Source of the DNA: Intoshia linei
Taxonomy: Eukaryota; Orthonectida; Rhopaluridae
Reading direction: 5' to 3'
NCBI GenBank assembly: GCA_001642005.1
Contig: LWCA01000218.1
Coordinates: 1 to 39,028 of the forward strand
Length of the DNA stretch: 39,028 bases
Positions 11,881 through 22,969 of the stretch are shown piece after piece. The position numbers were made by a program, and so were the translations under genes. Position 1 is the stretch's first letter. Each line of letters opens with the position of its first letter. A model generated the notes under the pieces. It made no database searches and was not told the DNA's origin. It saw only the letters and a list, made by a program, of their open reading frames with translations.

Positions 11881-12114
11881 CAATACTATAACTAAACAAA
11901 ATATGAACTTTTAGGGTTAAATAATAAATCATTACTCTGTTGCAATATTTGTTTTATTGAAAATTCAGTGTTGATATTAAACTTCATTATATTTAAATAT
12001 CCCGACATCTGGTGTTTCGTAAATAATTAGAAAGTATCCAAATTTGTATCGATTTCTATTAAGGTGAAATTATATCAGTACATTTTTGATTTTATTTTTG
12101 CATTACATTCTGTA

Positions 12115-15100
12115 ATGAGTGTTAAATCAAACGACGTGGATGTTTTACAGAGTGACACCATGTTAAATTCAGACAATTTAATATCTCATGTATCTGAATC
12201 TATAGATAACCCATCAAATTTTAATGAAAATGATAGTGAAATATCTGCAATTTTCATTTTAAGTGACCCTCTATGTTCTGAATCAAAGTGTGAACAAATC
12301 ACTCAATTGACAACAGGTTTATTCAATGTTGTTAATTAATTAAATTAATTTTTTAGTCGTAAATTTATGGAAATCTTGCCACAATTTACATGTATCCGCT
12401 AAGTTTTCATCTTTTTTGGAGGTGTGCTTGACTAAAAAACGACATGAACAAAATATCTCTTTGCTTAGACGTGGTAAATTGGACATTGATTTTATTTAGT
12501 CTAGACAAATTATCTATTTAATCCATTTTTATATTTTGAATCCAAATAATAATTTCATTGCATGAGGTATGCCTCATTTCTGTAATTCAATTTTTTATAA
12601 AACCTAATTAATATTTTTCAAACATTATATGAAATTTTTTTATGATATTAATACATTCTATTGATTAATACATACCTTATGATATATAATTTCCTCAAGA
12701 ATTAGTTTGAGATGTTTGGATTGTTTTTGATAGCTGTATGAAATATGAATCATAATTTCGTAAATAATGATAAATACGTAATAAGTATAATGCGTTTATA
12801 AATTTAAAAAAATTATTTGATTCCTATACCTTTAAAGTTTAAACCAATCATAAATCAATTTTTTAACGCAGTTTGTACTTTGTTTGTACTTAATTTTATA
12901 AAATTAAAAATGACTGGAACATTGCGCCTTTATATATTTTTTTTATACAGGCAATATTTTATTATCATTTATATTTCCCTAATTTTAATCATTATAAAAT
13001 TTCAAATTAATGTGTAATGTATTATTATTATACATGTTACATATTATGACATGTAATGTTACTTTTTTAATATACATATTTAGGAGGTAGACAAGTCTAT
13101 TGGGAATCTCTGGGATCAAAATTGGTAATATTGACGAATCCATCAGAACGAACTATAAACAAATGGCTAATAAATCTAATAAAAACTGATTGTCATCACA
13201 TACTATTATCCTACTGTGGACAATACGCATGCTCGTCAAAAGGAGAATGGTTATTACAGGATGGTTTATATTCTCAAGAAAATTTGATTGAAATTTTGGA
13301 AAAAATATATAAAACCAATCAAAACTTGAAAGAAGGAACATCATTCACATTTGCATCTTCTTCAATGTGTTACATGGAAAAAATTAAAAAATTTTTTGAA
13401 AAATTAGATTCCAAAAATTTAGCGTATCATCAATTTAATTTAAATTTAAAAATTTTAAATTCTAATGATTGTGATAATTTTAAATGCAATCCCCACAGTA
13501 AAGAACCAAACAACATTAACAAATTATGTATACGCGCTTATTGGAAGAATTATATTGATGTAAATAGAATTACATGGGAATATCAAGAACTTTTACTTAC
13601 CAATCATTTTGCTAAATTTTTAGATTCTTTATTAGATCACACTTCCATAACAGATTTACTTCAAGATTCTGATGTCATTGGTAATATTAGATTCAACTCT
13701 CCAACCATTTACATATTTCCTTCTGGAAATTCAAATTCCGCAATATTTGGCATATCAAATTTTACTTTAGTTCTGGATATAGGATATCAAAGATTACCCC
13801 AATGTTGGAATTTTATACGACATTTGGATCATGTAGATTCCCTTTTTTTGTCACCTATAAATTATTCCAATTTTTTATCGGTCAATTCCATTTTAGAAAA
13901 AATGCGAATATCTAATTTAAATTTTCAAAATTCAATCATTACCAATATAGTATACAACCGGCAAAAATTTCAAACTAAAAAAGAATGCAAAACAAAAAAT
14001 AATGTGAACAGGATTGACGACAAAAGAAAATCGCAAGTGGTTATTTCAAAAGTCAGGTTAAACTCCAAAACTGAGAAGCCCATAAAAAGAAGTATTTCGG
14101 TTACACCTATAAAACGTTCCAATATTTTTGATAGAGTTAAAAATAAAAATATCAAAAAGGATAAAATTACTAAAAAAACAAAAAATGATAAAATGAATGA
14201 ACAAAAATTGAAAGAACCTTTAAACACCAAGCAAAGTAAGGAAATATCTGTTAGTTTGCGCGATTATAGTACGTTGGCTTGTAGTATTGATGAATATTAC
14301 TTAGATAACATTTATAAAGAATTGGATAAATATACGGTTCATTTTTCAAATAAAACCGATAAAGATTCAATTAATTTGTACAATCGAATCGGTTTCGGTT
14401 CATTAAATATTCATAAATTGGACGAATTGCCAGAAAAACCAGATTTCAGTAAACCAAAAAAAATTTCCATTAAACCTAGAATTAAAAAGAAGGATAAACC
14501 AAAACATGAATCCGATCAATTTACTCTAAATACAGGGATATTACTTGTGTGGATACCGGGTAATAAAGACTCTCAAATTGTGAGAATTTTAATTCCTGGA
14601 GATATGGATGGATCTACTGTATATAAAAGATTAAACTCAATCCCAAATAGCGATTATTTACACTATTCAAACGGTGTAACTGAACATGTTCATTCTGAAC
14701 CACACAATGAAACATTAAATTGTAAATCAAAAGAAAAAACTAAAATTCGAACAAAGTCTTCTTCGTCTGTGAAATTGAACAAACCAGGTAAATTAGAAAT
14801 TACAAACAATACAAAATCCAGAGACAGAGAAATTAAAAATCGGGATATTAATGCACCTAAAAAAATAAAAAATAATAATTCAAATGCCATTACAATCAAA
14901 GATGCAAAATTAAAAGATGAAAAATTGAAATTCATTAGAAAGCAAGATAAAAGGATTGAAAAAAGGGCATCGTCAAGCATTCGTGATCTGAAAACAGATA
15001 AAACAACTAAATCACTAAAAATTGCCGTTAAAAACACTTTAAATTCTGATAAACCGAAAATTAGACACCGCACAACATCAGCATATAATTTAAAGTCTAA

Positions 15101-16427
15101 TAAGGACAAGAATGCAAAATTAATGAAATCCAAAAACGAAAAGTTAAAAAATGAAAAAAATAAAAATGATGAGAAAAACCATGAACAAGTGAAACTAAAA
15201 ACGAAAATAAAAGGAATTATAAATGAAACTAATTCCATAAATGAGTTAAAAAAGGAAGATTTAAAAAACAAATTTTTAGCAATAGTAAACTCGGATGCTG
15301 AAACAAAATTTAATTATGAAAATTCTAGTAAACATTCAGGAAATATTGACCAAAAAATATTAACCACAAATATTGAAATTAACAATTTTAATCCCGTTGA
15401 ATCTAAACAAAATCAAAGTCCAATCGAAAGTATTGTTACTGAATCACAAATTGAAAAACATAAAAATACAAATTCAAATTACAAATCAATCACTCAGAAT
15501 TCTGAAATCAGTTCAACAAAAAACCAAGATCAGTACGTAAATGATAAGAATAAAGAAATTGATTTTGAAATGGGTCAAAAAGATGAAGACAACGAAAAAA
15601 TCTTAAATACAGAAAATATTAAAAATAACCAATATTGTGACTTTAACAGTATTAATGAAATGTTGAATGGACAGAGTGGTAAAAGTGAACTAAATCAAAA
15701 TGAAAATGATACAAAACTAGAGTTAAATAAAAATTGCATTAAAGACGTTAGTCTCGAAAATACATTAAATAAAGATAAAACTGATTTATTGAACGATTTA
15801 AATGGTATTTCAAACTGCAAAATACTGTCAGACTCAGTTGAAAACCATCTAGCTCAAAATTTCCAAGAAAATGGCATTGACAGGAACGGTGAAAAATTTC
15901 CATCTGAAATACCGTCTATATTATTGGAAAATCCGATAAAATCTCAAGATTCTCCATTCTTAGGCCTGCCATTATTAAAGCCCAAAATTGTAAACTACAA
16001 AAGTAAAACCAAAAATTCTACATCCCCTGAAAATACACTAACATTGGAAAAATGTCTAAAAAACCTAGATTGTATATATGTTGATTTGACTTATCTACCA
16101 AATTCCAACAATGGAATAGTTGGTGACATTTCAAAATATGTTCAAATAATCAGAGCTAAATATTATGTTATTAGCGCATTGGAAATTTCTACAAAATTAC
16201 TCGATTCCATGGTTGAAGGTATTAAAACTTGGAATATAGAACCAAACTGTAATATAAAAGTTACCATCATACCAACACATTACAATGCACACGTAGAACA
16301 ATGGAACAATAACAATTCTCAACTTCTCAAAACATGTGGAATCAATCTAAGCACCTCTGCTGAAAAATGTTCAATACAGATGCTTCATAAAAACATGTCT
16401 TGTTTTTCAAAAAGAATTGAATTTTAA
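12115..16427 (+). CDS. Microtubule-associated protein MAP1 / futsch family
   Basis: Exons 12115-12316, 12357-12473 and 13084-16427 (phases 1 and 1) give 1220 aa. The N-terminal heavy-chain region matches MAP1A/B: VILTNPSE, LLQDGLYSQENLIEI, IYIFPSGNSNSAIFGI, WNFIRHLDHVDSLFLSP and later LLVWIPGNKDSQIVRILIPG. A long Lys/Asn-rich, repeat-poor middle (about residues 480-1080) is the expected basic microtubule-binding part. The C-terminus matches the MAP1 light chain, with CIYVDLTYLPN, IIRAKYYVISA and IPTHYNAHVEQW, ending KRIEF where vertebrate MAP1B ends KIEF. MAP1 proteins bind and stabilise axonal and dendritic microtubules. It is about half the vertebrate length, and a basic insert (from about 14000) splits the N-terminal globular region. 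ATG 12115 is the first in-frame Met of a reading frame open back to 12064; the exact start is uncertain. A polyadenylation signal overlaps the stop (16426-16431). Confidence 0.92.
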
Positions 16428-16456
16428 TAAAATTTGAAGAATAAAACAAATTTATT
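16426..16456. terminator. Convergent polyadenylation signals
   Basis: On the plus strand AATAAA occurs at 16426-16431, overlapping the MAP1 stop, and again at 16440-16445. On the minus strand AATAAA (TTTATT at 16451-16456) serves the opposite gene, 31 bases past its stop at 16487. The two coding regions are 59 bp apart, so the 3' ends of the transcripts probably overlap. Confidence 0.65.
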
Positions 16457-16486
16457 TGTTAATATAATACGATTTGTAATTAACAT

Positions 16487-18141
16487 TTACAAAACCGAAA
16501 TAGGTGTAGGTTGAAGTTTAGATCGTCTAGATTTGTTCAATTTTCGATAATCTCTTCTTTGAACTGTGAGGTATTTCTGATTAATACTGCAACTTTCTAA
16601 ATAATTTAAACAATCAAGTTTTAGCAATTTTTGATCTTTTTCAAAATCTTTTATTGGACCATTCTGATTCAGATTCGGATTAATATTTGTATTTTGATTA
16701 TACAATACTTTTGGAACAATTTTATGTTCAACAAATTGTGAAGCTGTAGAGGTTTCATTAGAAAAATGGGCATTATCTATAAAAATTTGATCTTTGGGTT
16801 TTTCAATTTTTGGTCGATTAATATTTGGCCAATGTGGATATCTTTTAATTGTATCCACTTTATAATTGTAATCTTTTAGCAATATTTCATTTTTAATTTG
16901 GTTTAAATTTTCAAAACTTTCTTTTCTAATTTTTTTATGAATTTTGGCGACTTGGGGTAAAGAATTTTTTAATTTTTTTCTCCCTTTTTTAAAATGAAAT
17001 TTAACTCTTTCTACAATAGATTCAATTTTTTCCTTGTCAACATGATTTTCACCAGTTTGAAAGATTGACATACTGTTTCCAGTATTCTTTGATTTTATGG
17101 CTGCAGCTTCCACTTTCAAAGATATGTCGTGTGGTTTAAGAATGTAATCAGATTTATACGTTTGAACCCATTCAATATTACCATTACCTACTGCTAGATT
17201 AGAATTTACTCTGTAAATTATGGGTCGAGTTGAATGCCAATTTCTATAAGAATCTTTCATTATCGTACGTTTATCGTGTAGTTCTTTTTGTATTACATTT
17301 TTTTCCATGTTTAAATTTACTAGCGGAACTTTTTTTTGAATTTTCGTTTTACCCTGCGGAAATTCTAAAGGTACAAAAGCGTAAGGCAATTTTTCAACAA
17401 TTTTTGTAGTTAGAGATTTCTTTTTTATTAACGGTAAATTTTGATTTTCGAATCTGTCAGATTTTGAACAAGATTGATCTAAATTTTTTTTAATTAAGAA
17501 ATGTTACGTTACATTGTTGGTGTGATTGAATCAAATTGACATTAGTTGAATCTACTGTATTTATACTCGTAATTGTTTTACAATCTTCATTATCATTTTG
17601 AATGGTATCTAAACATAATTGGAATAAGAAGCATGTTAATAATAACGGAAAGTTGGTACATTTGTAATTGGAAAGTTGCAAAATTTTAAAAATAAAAACC
17701 TAAAATGTTGTCAACTTGAAAATTTCCTATCTGTTTGTCTAATGGAGGTATTTTACAAAAAAAATCATCGGTATAAGTAGATTTATGAAACATGCGAATT
17801 TTGTTTTTATTTTCAGAAAAATTAGTCTTGTGAATTTTGATACATGTTGGTATTTCAATTTCTTTCACAGCTTCTTCAGTAATTTCATCACTTAACAATT
17901 GACTAATACAGACATTTTCTAGCTTTTTTAAATTCATTTTGTCATTGATGAGTAAATTCAAGTTTATGGGTTTATATTCCCTTTTATAAGTCGACATGAA
18001 ATTTACATTTTTGTCTACCTTTATTGGTCTCGTTAACGGATTCATTATCTCACCTCCTCCTACCTTGAAAAAATTTAATTTCTTCACATCATATGCACCA
18101 TACTCAACTTCTCTCATTCTCGCATTAGTCTCCGCATTCAT
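16487..18141 (-). CDS. Putative Mn-motif (MAP6/SAXO-like) microtubule protein
   Basis: Two exons on the minus strand, 18141-17700 and 17478-16487, join in phase 1 (TTA G|GT ... TTTAG|AT) to give 477 aa. No strong family match. Three short blocks resemble the Mn modules of MAP6/STOP and SAXO (FAM154) proteins, which bind stable and axonemal microtubules: MSTYKREYKP (about residue 50), KSTYTDDF (about 120) and VQTYKSDYILKP (about 252). A TRPI segment also occurs twice (37-40 and 231-234). The protein is Lys/Asn-rich with no signal peptide or membrane segment. ATG 18141 opens the frame. The gene faces MAP1 tail to tail. The Mn assignment rests on short motifs and is tentative; another sperm or ciliary microtubule protein is equally possible. 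Confidence 0.6.
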
Positions 18142-19032
18142 TTTTAAATTTATATGTAATTTTGCTTAATCAATGTACAATGTATATTAAACATTAAATA
18201 CACAGATTTAAAAATAAATGGATCAAAATGATACTATTCATATTTTTAATTTTACATTTCGCTAGGTTTGGCTTAAATCATTATCTATGTCATTTATTTC
18301 AAATTGTTACACATTTTATAGTCAAATCCCGTTCAAGGAATTTAAACAATAGATTGTTAAATCCACACATTTATTATATACAATAGTAAACGTTACTTGA
18401 TTTATTTGTCTGTATGCAAGTTACAGTATATAACTAATTCACCATTTATGCATTTTGTATTCTAAACACCATTCTATTATCAAATTTCTTAATTCTAAGC
18501 AGTTAGTCTAATTACACGTATGCTTCATAACATTCATATAGATCAATATGAGATACATTAAAATTATTATGATTACATTTAATAGCTTCATTTTTCTGTT
18601 TTCACTTTTAATTGTTTGTTTTTACAAACTGAGTGTTAAACTATTTGAGTTTATAAATATACACATATAATTTTACATGTAGAGTATTATTATAGTCATT
18701 GTATTATGACAACCTTATTCTCGACGGGTGTTTATGAAATTTTTAATTGTACAAAGTGTTATCGATATGAATTTTATTGAGAAATTTTTGTGAATATTAT
18801 AAATCTAAAATTATCTACGCGATTTTTGTTTGTGTGTGTGTGTGTTCAGCTTTATGTAAATAACTACCAGTCTCAGAATTTTATAAAGTTCACATTTCAA
18901 TTACAGTTTTTTCCGGGATGTATAATAAGATAAATTTCAACCTCCCAAACTCACATCTTACGGGTCAAAAACCCCTATTTCCCTCTTTTTGAAAATCAAA
19001 CGAGTTGGAGAATTTAAAAAAATATATACGCC

Positions 19033-19180
19033 TGATGCGGACTTTAAAATCATGAACATTATCATAAATTTAAATGCTGATGCGGATTTTAAAATCATAA
19101 ACATTATCATAAATTTAAATTTAAAAAAATACACTGATGCGGATTTTAAAATCATAAACATTATCATAAATTTAAATTTA
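19033..19180 (+). repeat. Three-copy tandem repeat
   Basis: Copies start at 19033, 19078 and 19135, each beginning TGATGCGGA(C/T)TTTAAAATCAT and running through AACATTATCATAAATTTAAA. Spacing is 45 then 57 bp, the difference being an AT-rich insert. A diverged relative of the unit is visible near 20872-20900 (TTTTTAAAATCATTAACATT). The array runs directly into the dispersed block at 19181. Confidence 0.8.
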
Positions 19181-19260
19181 AAAAAATTTACAGGTGGTAA
19201 AGTTGTATCCTGTTAAGATACACAGAAAATTTCAATCCGAATAAGTGACGACTTCACGGT
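19181..19260 (+). repeat. Dispersed repeat block, copy B
   Basis: Near-identical to 2105-2184, ending AATAAGTGACGACTTCACGGT. Here it continues directly from the tandem array, so array and block probably belong to one element type, of which copy A kept only the end. Confidence 0.7.
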
Positions 19261-20000
19261 CAAAAAAGCATTTTAGTATTCATATTTTTTTTTTCGAAAT
19301 ATTTTATTAAAACAAAAAATGTGAAATAATTAACTGTCAGAAAATTAAAAAAAAAATTATTCTGATAGAGCTTATTCCAGTTGATATAAATACAAAAGTT
19401 GAACCAGAGAAATCTACGCATTCCCGATATAAAAATAATTTTTAATATATTACACTGCCCAACACCAAAAAGGTGCAAAGATGATGAATACATCATCTTT
19501 TTCGTCTCAATGAACTGGTCAACGCTATAACAATATTATTTTTCAATCACGTCCAGATTTTTTTTAATTGACGGTAAAGTTGCAAAAATATCAACAATAG
19601 GGGGTTTTCAAAGCCATCTTAAACACAATTAGAAACGCCAACTATGTATTTTATGTAGCATTATATTTTGTTTAATAAAAAATATTATATTTAATTATTT
19701 ATTTTTATTTATATTTAATATAAAATTAAAAACTAACTTATACATTTATATTATACATGTAGAATGAACTAACATTTATTTGCTTCTGAATATTATAATT
19801 ATATTTTTTTTTATATATTCCGCTACATTTCATTCAATAGTATTCAATTCTGTTAATAATTTAAAAAATTTTTCAATTTTCTCAATGAATTTTGGAAATT
19901 TAGTGACATCTAACCTCTTTTTGCAGTGCCAACATTTTTAACGTCAAATAAAATTTGTAAAAAATTCGGTAAGCGTGTAAATCAATTAAATACATGTAGG

Positions 20001-20273
20001 TAGAGCCGAACCTATCAGACTTGAAGCTATCGAAAATAAAAAATTTATATATATCAAAAATTTTCCAAAACGATTCGCATATCCCCTAGCAACCTCTTTA
20101 AGACTCTTGACTTGACATTTTAAATTGAACACACAAAATAGTTATGATATTTAAGAATATAATTTTCTAATGCTTAATTTCTAATTTAATTTGAAAAAAT
20201 GAGTGCCCCTTTTTACCAAAAATTTTGTCAAGGTCCCTAAGAGGCATCGGATACGGTAGGTTCGGTTCTACGT
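20001..20273. mobile_element. MITE with GCCGAACCTA terminal repeats, copy 1
   Basis: Left terminus TAGAGCCGAACCTATC and right terminus GGTAGGTTCGGTTCTA are inverted repeats. The flanks (ACATGTAGGTA left, ACGTGTAGATA right) look like an imperfect target duplication of 10-11 bp, suggestive of a Mutator-like element. An internal part (CAAAATAGTTATGATATTTAAGAATATAATTTT) recurs near 25438 and 35037. It has no coding capacity. Confidence 0.65.
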
Positions 20274-20625
20274 GTAGATATAAATTAGTGATTGTAAAAA
20301 AGCTCAAAACAGGTTAAAATTAAATTAATAGTGCGTCATTTCCATTGTGGGTCATTACATCGGTCAACTGATTGCACTCAAATGTTTAATGAATGTACTC
20401 AAATATATGAAAATTGAATAATTATTGTATATTTACTAACCAAGTACAAATGCATAATTAAAAAAACTGACACTGTCTACAAAAAACTTGAAAAATGTAA
20501 GTACAGTATATCACATTAACAACTCCACGCTTTGTTGGTGTACATATGGTTATTTGTTAGCACTATTTATCTAAAAATTTAACCAGAATTCATTTATTTA
20601 TAAAAATAGACAAATATATATCAAA

Positions 20626-20762
20626 ATGAATATCAACACAAAACTGGAACCTATTCGCATTCCGGTAAATGAAACTTAGCATGAAAAAAATTTACATTTC
20701 TTTAGGTTCTTGTTGAAAAAAGACCCATTGTCAAAAATACTCAAATTTATGGCAAGAAAAAG
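20626..20762 (+). pseudogene. Orphan pair of coding exons, possibly a uS9 (RPS16)-like N-terminus
   Basis: ATG 20626 opens MNINTKLEPIRIP, with a GTAAAT donor at 20665 and a 41-nt intron like others here; 20706-20762 then reads VLVEKRPIVKNTQIYGKKK to a GTAATT donor. TQIYGKKK resembles the VQVFGRKK segment at the start of uS9, but the rest of uS9 is not found in this window. Without splicing at 20762 the frame stops four codons later (TGA). A retrotransposon-derived fragment lies about 200 bp downstream. It could be the 5' remnant of a ribosomal protein gene copy, a small unknown gene, or an alternative 5' end of eS7, since the phase would allow joining to 21427. Confidence 0.35.
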
Positions 20763-20978
20763 GTAATTGTAAAATGATACAAAGTAAAGTGTAAAGTGAC
20801 AAAATGATACAAACGCGTGTCATTAATTTAACTTAAATCTGCCCAAAAATTTAATAAAACATTATGGGACGCTTTTTAAAATCATTAACATTGTCGTTAA
20901 TCTCAGCCTCAAAAACGCATAGCTTCATGGTCAAAACCCATCAAATTACCCTTTTTTTTAAAAATAAATATTATACAT

Positions 20979-21104
20979 AAACCTATGGATTTTGCACCGC
21001 AAAATCAAAAATATGGAATTACAGTTTTTGACCATTATTCAAAATGGCCTGAAATAAAATTAATTAAACCAACAACTGAAAATATTACTTCTTTTCTTGA
21101 AAAC
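20979..21104 (+). pseudogene. Retrotransposon integrase fragment (Ty3/gypsy-like)
   Basis: An open stretch of 42 codons contains YGITVFDHYSKWPE, matching the first catalytic-Asp region of retroelement integrases (consensus D-[HY]-[FY]-S-[KR]-W-P-E), followed by a region like the usual T-T-E-x-[IV] block. It then loses similarity. No reverse transcriptase or LTR is visible, so it is a short relic. Confidence 0.55.
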
Positions 21105-21370
21105 CCATTATTTTTACTATTTTATGATTTCAGTTAATATTTTTTAATCTTGTTAATCTTTTTATGATTGCAACTTTTTTAATAATAACAATAAAACTGA
21201 AGAAACTGAAATTAAAAAATAAATACATTTGGTAATAAATAAAAAATTTCGTTAATATTTTCTATTCAGATTCAACTTAAGTTTAATTTTATTTAATAAA
21301 TTCGTGTCAATAAATTTTGTGTCCTAGTATTTTTATTAAAAGTATTATATTATCGTTCATTCACGTTGAA

Positions 21371-22969
21371 ATGACTGCTGTAAAACCAAAAGTAGTGTAC
21401 TTTAATGAAATTTAATATATGTTTAGGAGGTTCAATATACAATCAGAAGATTAATAAAATCATTAGATGAAAAATCTACACCACTTGAAGCTAAAGTTCA
21501 AGATGTAATTTTACCATTTATATCATTTTTTTATATCATTATATCTATAGGCTTTTTTGGAAATCGACAAAATATCCGATTTAAGGACTAAATTAGCTGA
21601 ATTATATTTTATTAAAGCTCAGGTTTAACCGCTATTTTATTTATCAATTATTACGAATTATCTTACTAATATTTTTTCCTTAGGAATTTAATGTTGATGG
21701 AAAATTTGTAATTGTCATTGTTGTACCATTCAGACAATGTGAATCATATCGAAAATTAAATTTGAGACTTGTCACTGAGTTTGAAAAACGACTTAATGGA
21801 AAAACTGTCATTATACTGACAGATGTAATTTTATTATCTACAATTTTAATGAGGTTAATCATATTTTGTTTTCCATATTATTAATAATCACATGATTAAT
21901 TTTATGAATGTTTGGGCTGTGAGAAATTGTGATTTAAACAAACGTTAATTTGAAATTTGATGGATTCATTACTAAGCCGTAGTAGTATTTTAATGTCTTT
22001 TCTGACTAGAAAATTTTAATTTAATTTTTGGGTGTATTTTATTTTGAGAGAAGCATGATAGACATGATTTAAGCAAATTGGGTCAGATTGGAGATATCAA
22101 TTAATTTTAATGTCTTAGTCTTAAATTTAGTTGAAGAGCCTTTTTTTCGGTTACTTTTAATATAAGGACTTTTGTTTTATTATTAATATATATTTAGCGT
22201 AAAATGTTAAACAAACCCAAACGTGGAAAGAAAATGACTGAAAAACAAAAACGACCAAGAAGGTATATTTATTTATTTAAATTCAAACCCACTGTGATCA
22301 ATTTAAATTTGCAATTAGTAGGAACAATTTTTGTATGATGATTCATCAAATTTTTGGTTACCTCAAATGGCATTATCTAAATTGACTGATTTATCACCAC
22401 AACCTATACGTGTTTAAAGTAATTGTTGCTAAAACTGCTTGTCTGTAACACTTTATTGAAAAAAATGACATTACATTTTATTATTTTTACTTCTAGTTTA
22501 AGTAAATTAACTGCTACTTTCAATTAAACTGAAAATTATCTAGACACCACTTAGAAAGCACCTAATACCGCCTTATAGGGTAAAATAATAAATAAAGCAA
22601 AAAATAAAAATCATTTTGAATTGATTTTTAAAAAATATTCTCGTAGCATAGATTTTTAACATACAATACAGTTTAAGAAGTATTAAACTTCTAATAATTT
22701 AGTCGAACACTTACAAGCGTTTACGAAAATATGTTGGAAGATATTGTCTATCCAGCCAGAATTGTTGGAAAAAGAATTCGAATTAGTACAGATTGTTCTA
22801 AATTGTATAAAATACATTTGGATGAAGGAAAAAGATCGTACAGTGAGCCAAGGGTATTATAGTTACTGTTTATAATTTATTTGTCATTTAGGCTTGGGCA
22901 TATAAACACGTATACCAATGCTTAACTGGTAGAAAAATGGAAATTCAATTCCCTCATGTTTTGGTCTAA
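21371..22969 (+). CDS. RPS7: 40S ribosomal protein eS7 (RPS7)
   Basis: Seven exons: 21371-21391, 21427-21504, 21551-21622, 21684-21824, 22198-22262, 22703-22853 and 22892-22969, all phases consistent, 201 aa (usual eS7 about 194). Matches along the whole family: IKSLDEKSTPLEAKVQDA for the N-terminal helix, KFVIVIVVPF, RLVTEFEKRLNGKTVIIL, the basic KRPR segment, TLTSVYENMLEDIVYPARIV, GKRIRI and KLYKIHLDE. eS7 belongs to the small-subunit body and is needed for processing of the 18S rRNA 5' end. The start gives MTAVKPK, a short extension relative to other animals. The shortest intron is 35 nt; the 373-nt and 440-nt introns are long enough to hide a snoRNA. AATAAA is at 22980-22985. Confidence 0.94.

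Larger units (their letters stand above)
9939..12114. other. Gene-free stretch between creatine kinase and MAP1
   Basis: About 2.2 kb without a supported gene. It holds a complete hAT MITE (10399-10875) and an inverted copy of the 6145 repeat (11672-11880). The short ORFs at 10376-10591 and 10863-11066 lie mainly in or at the edge of the MITE and are not coding. The MAP1 promoter is presumably just left of 12115, but I see no convincing motif. Confidence 0.7.
18142..20000. other. Gene-free stretch with tandem and dispersed repeats
   Basis: I see no supported gene. A (GT)n run lies near 18832-18844, a three-copy tandem repeat at 19033-19180 and a dispersed block at 19181-19260. ORFs at 18958-19167 and 18989-19216 simply read through the tandem copies on the two strands. 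The promoter of the minus-strand gene should be just right of 18141. Confidence 0.7.

Noticed and set aside
14690-15271. 193-aa minus-strand ORF rich in Phe/Leu (also 13970-14230)
   Set aside because: Antisense shadow of the Lys/Asn-rich MAP1 region; the apparent membrane protein composition is simply the complement of AAA/AAT codons.
19033-19180. CRISPR-like array
   Set aside because: Only three direct units, no unique spacers of even length, and the genome is clearly an animal with introns.
18958-19216. Overlapping repeat proteins on both strands
   Set aside because: Both ORFs read through the three-copy tandem DNA repeat; no family, start context or splice structure supports them.
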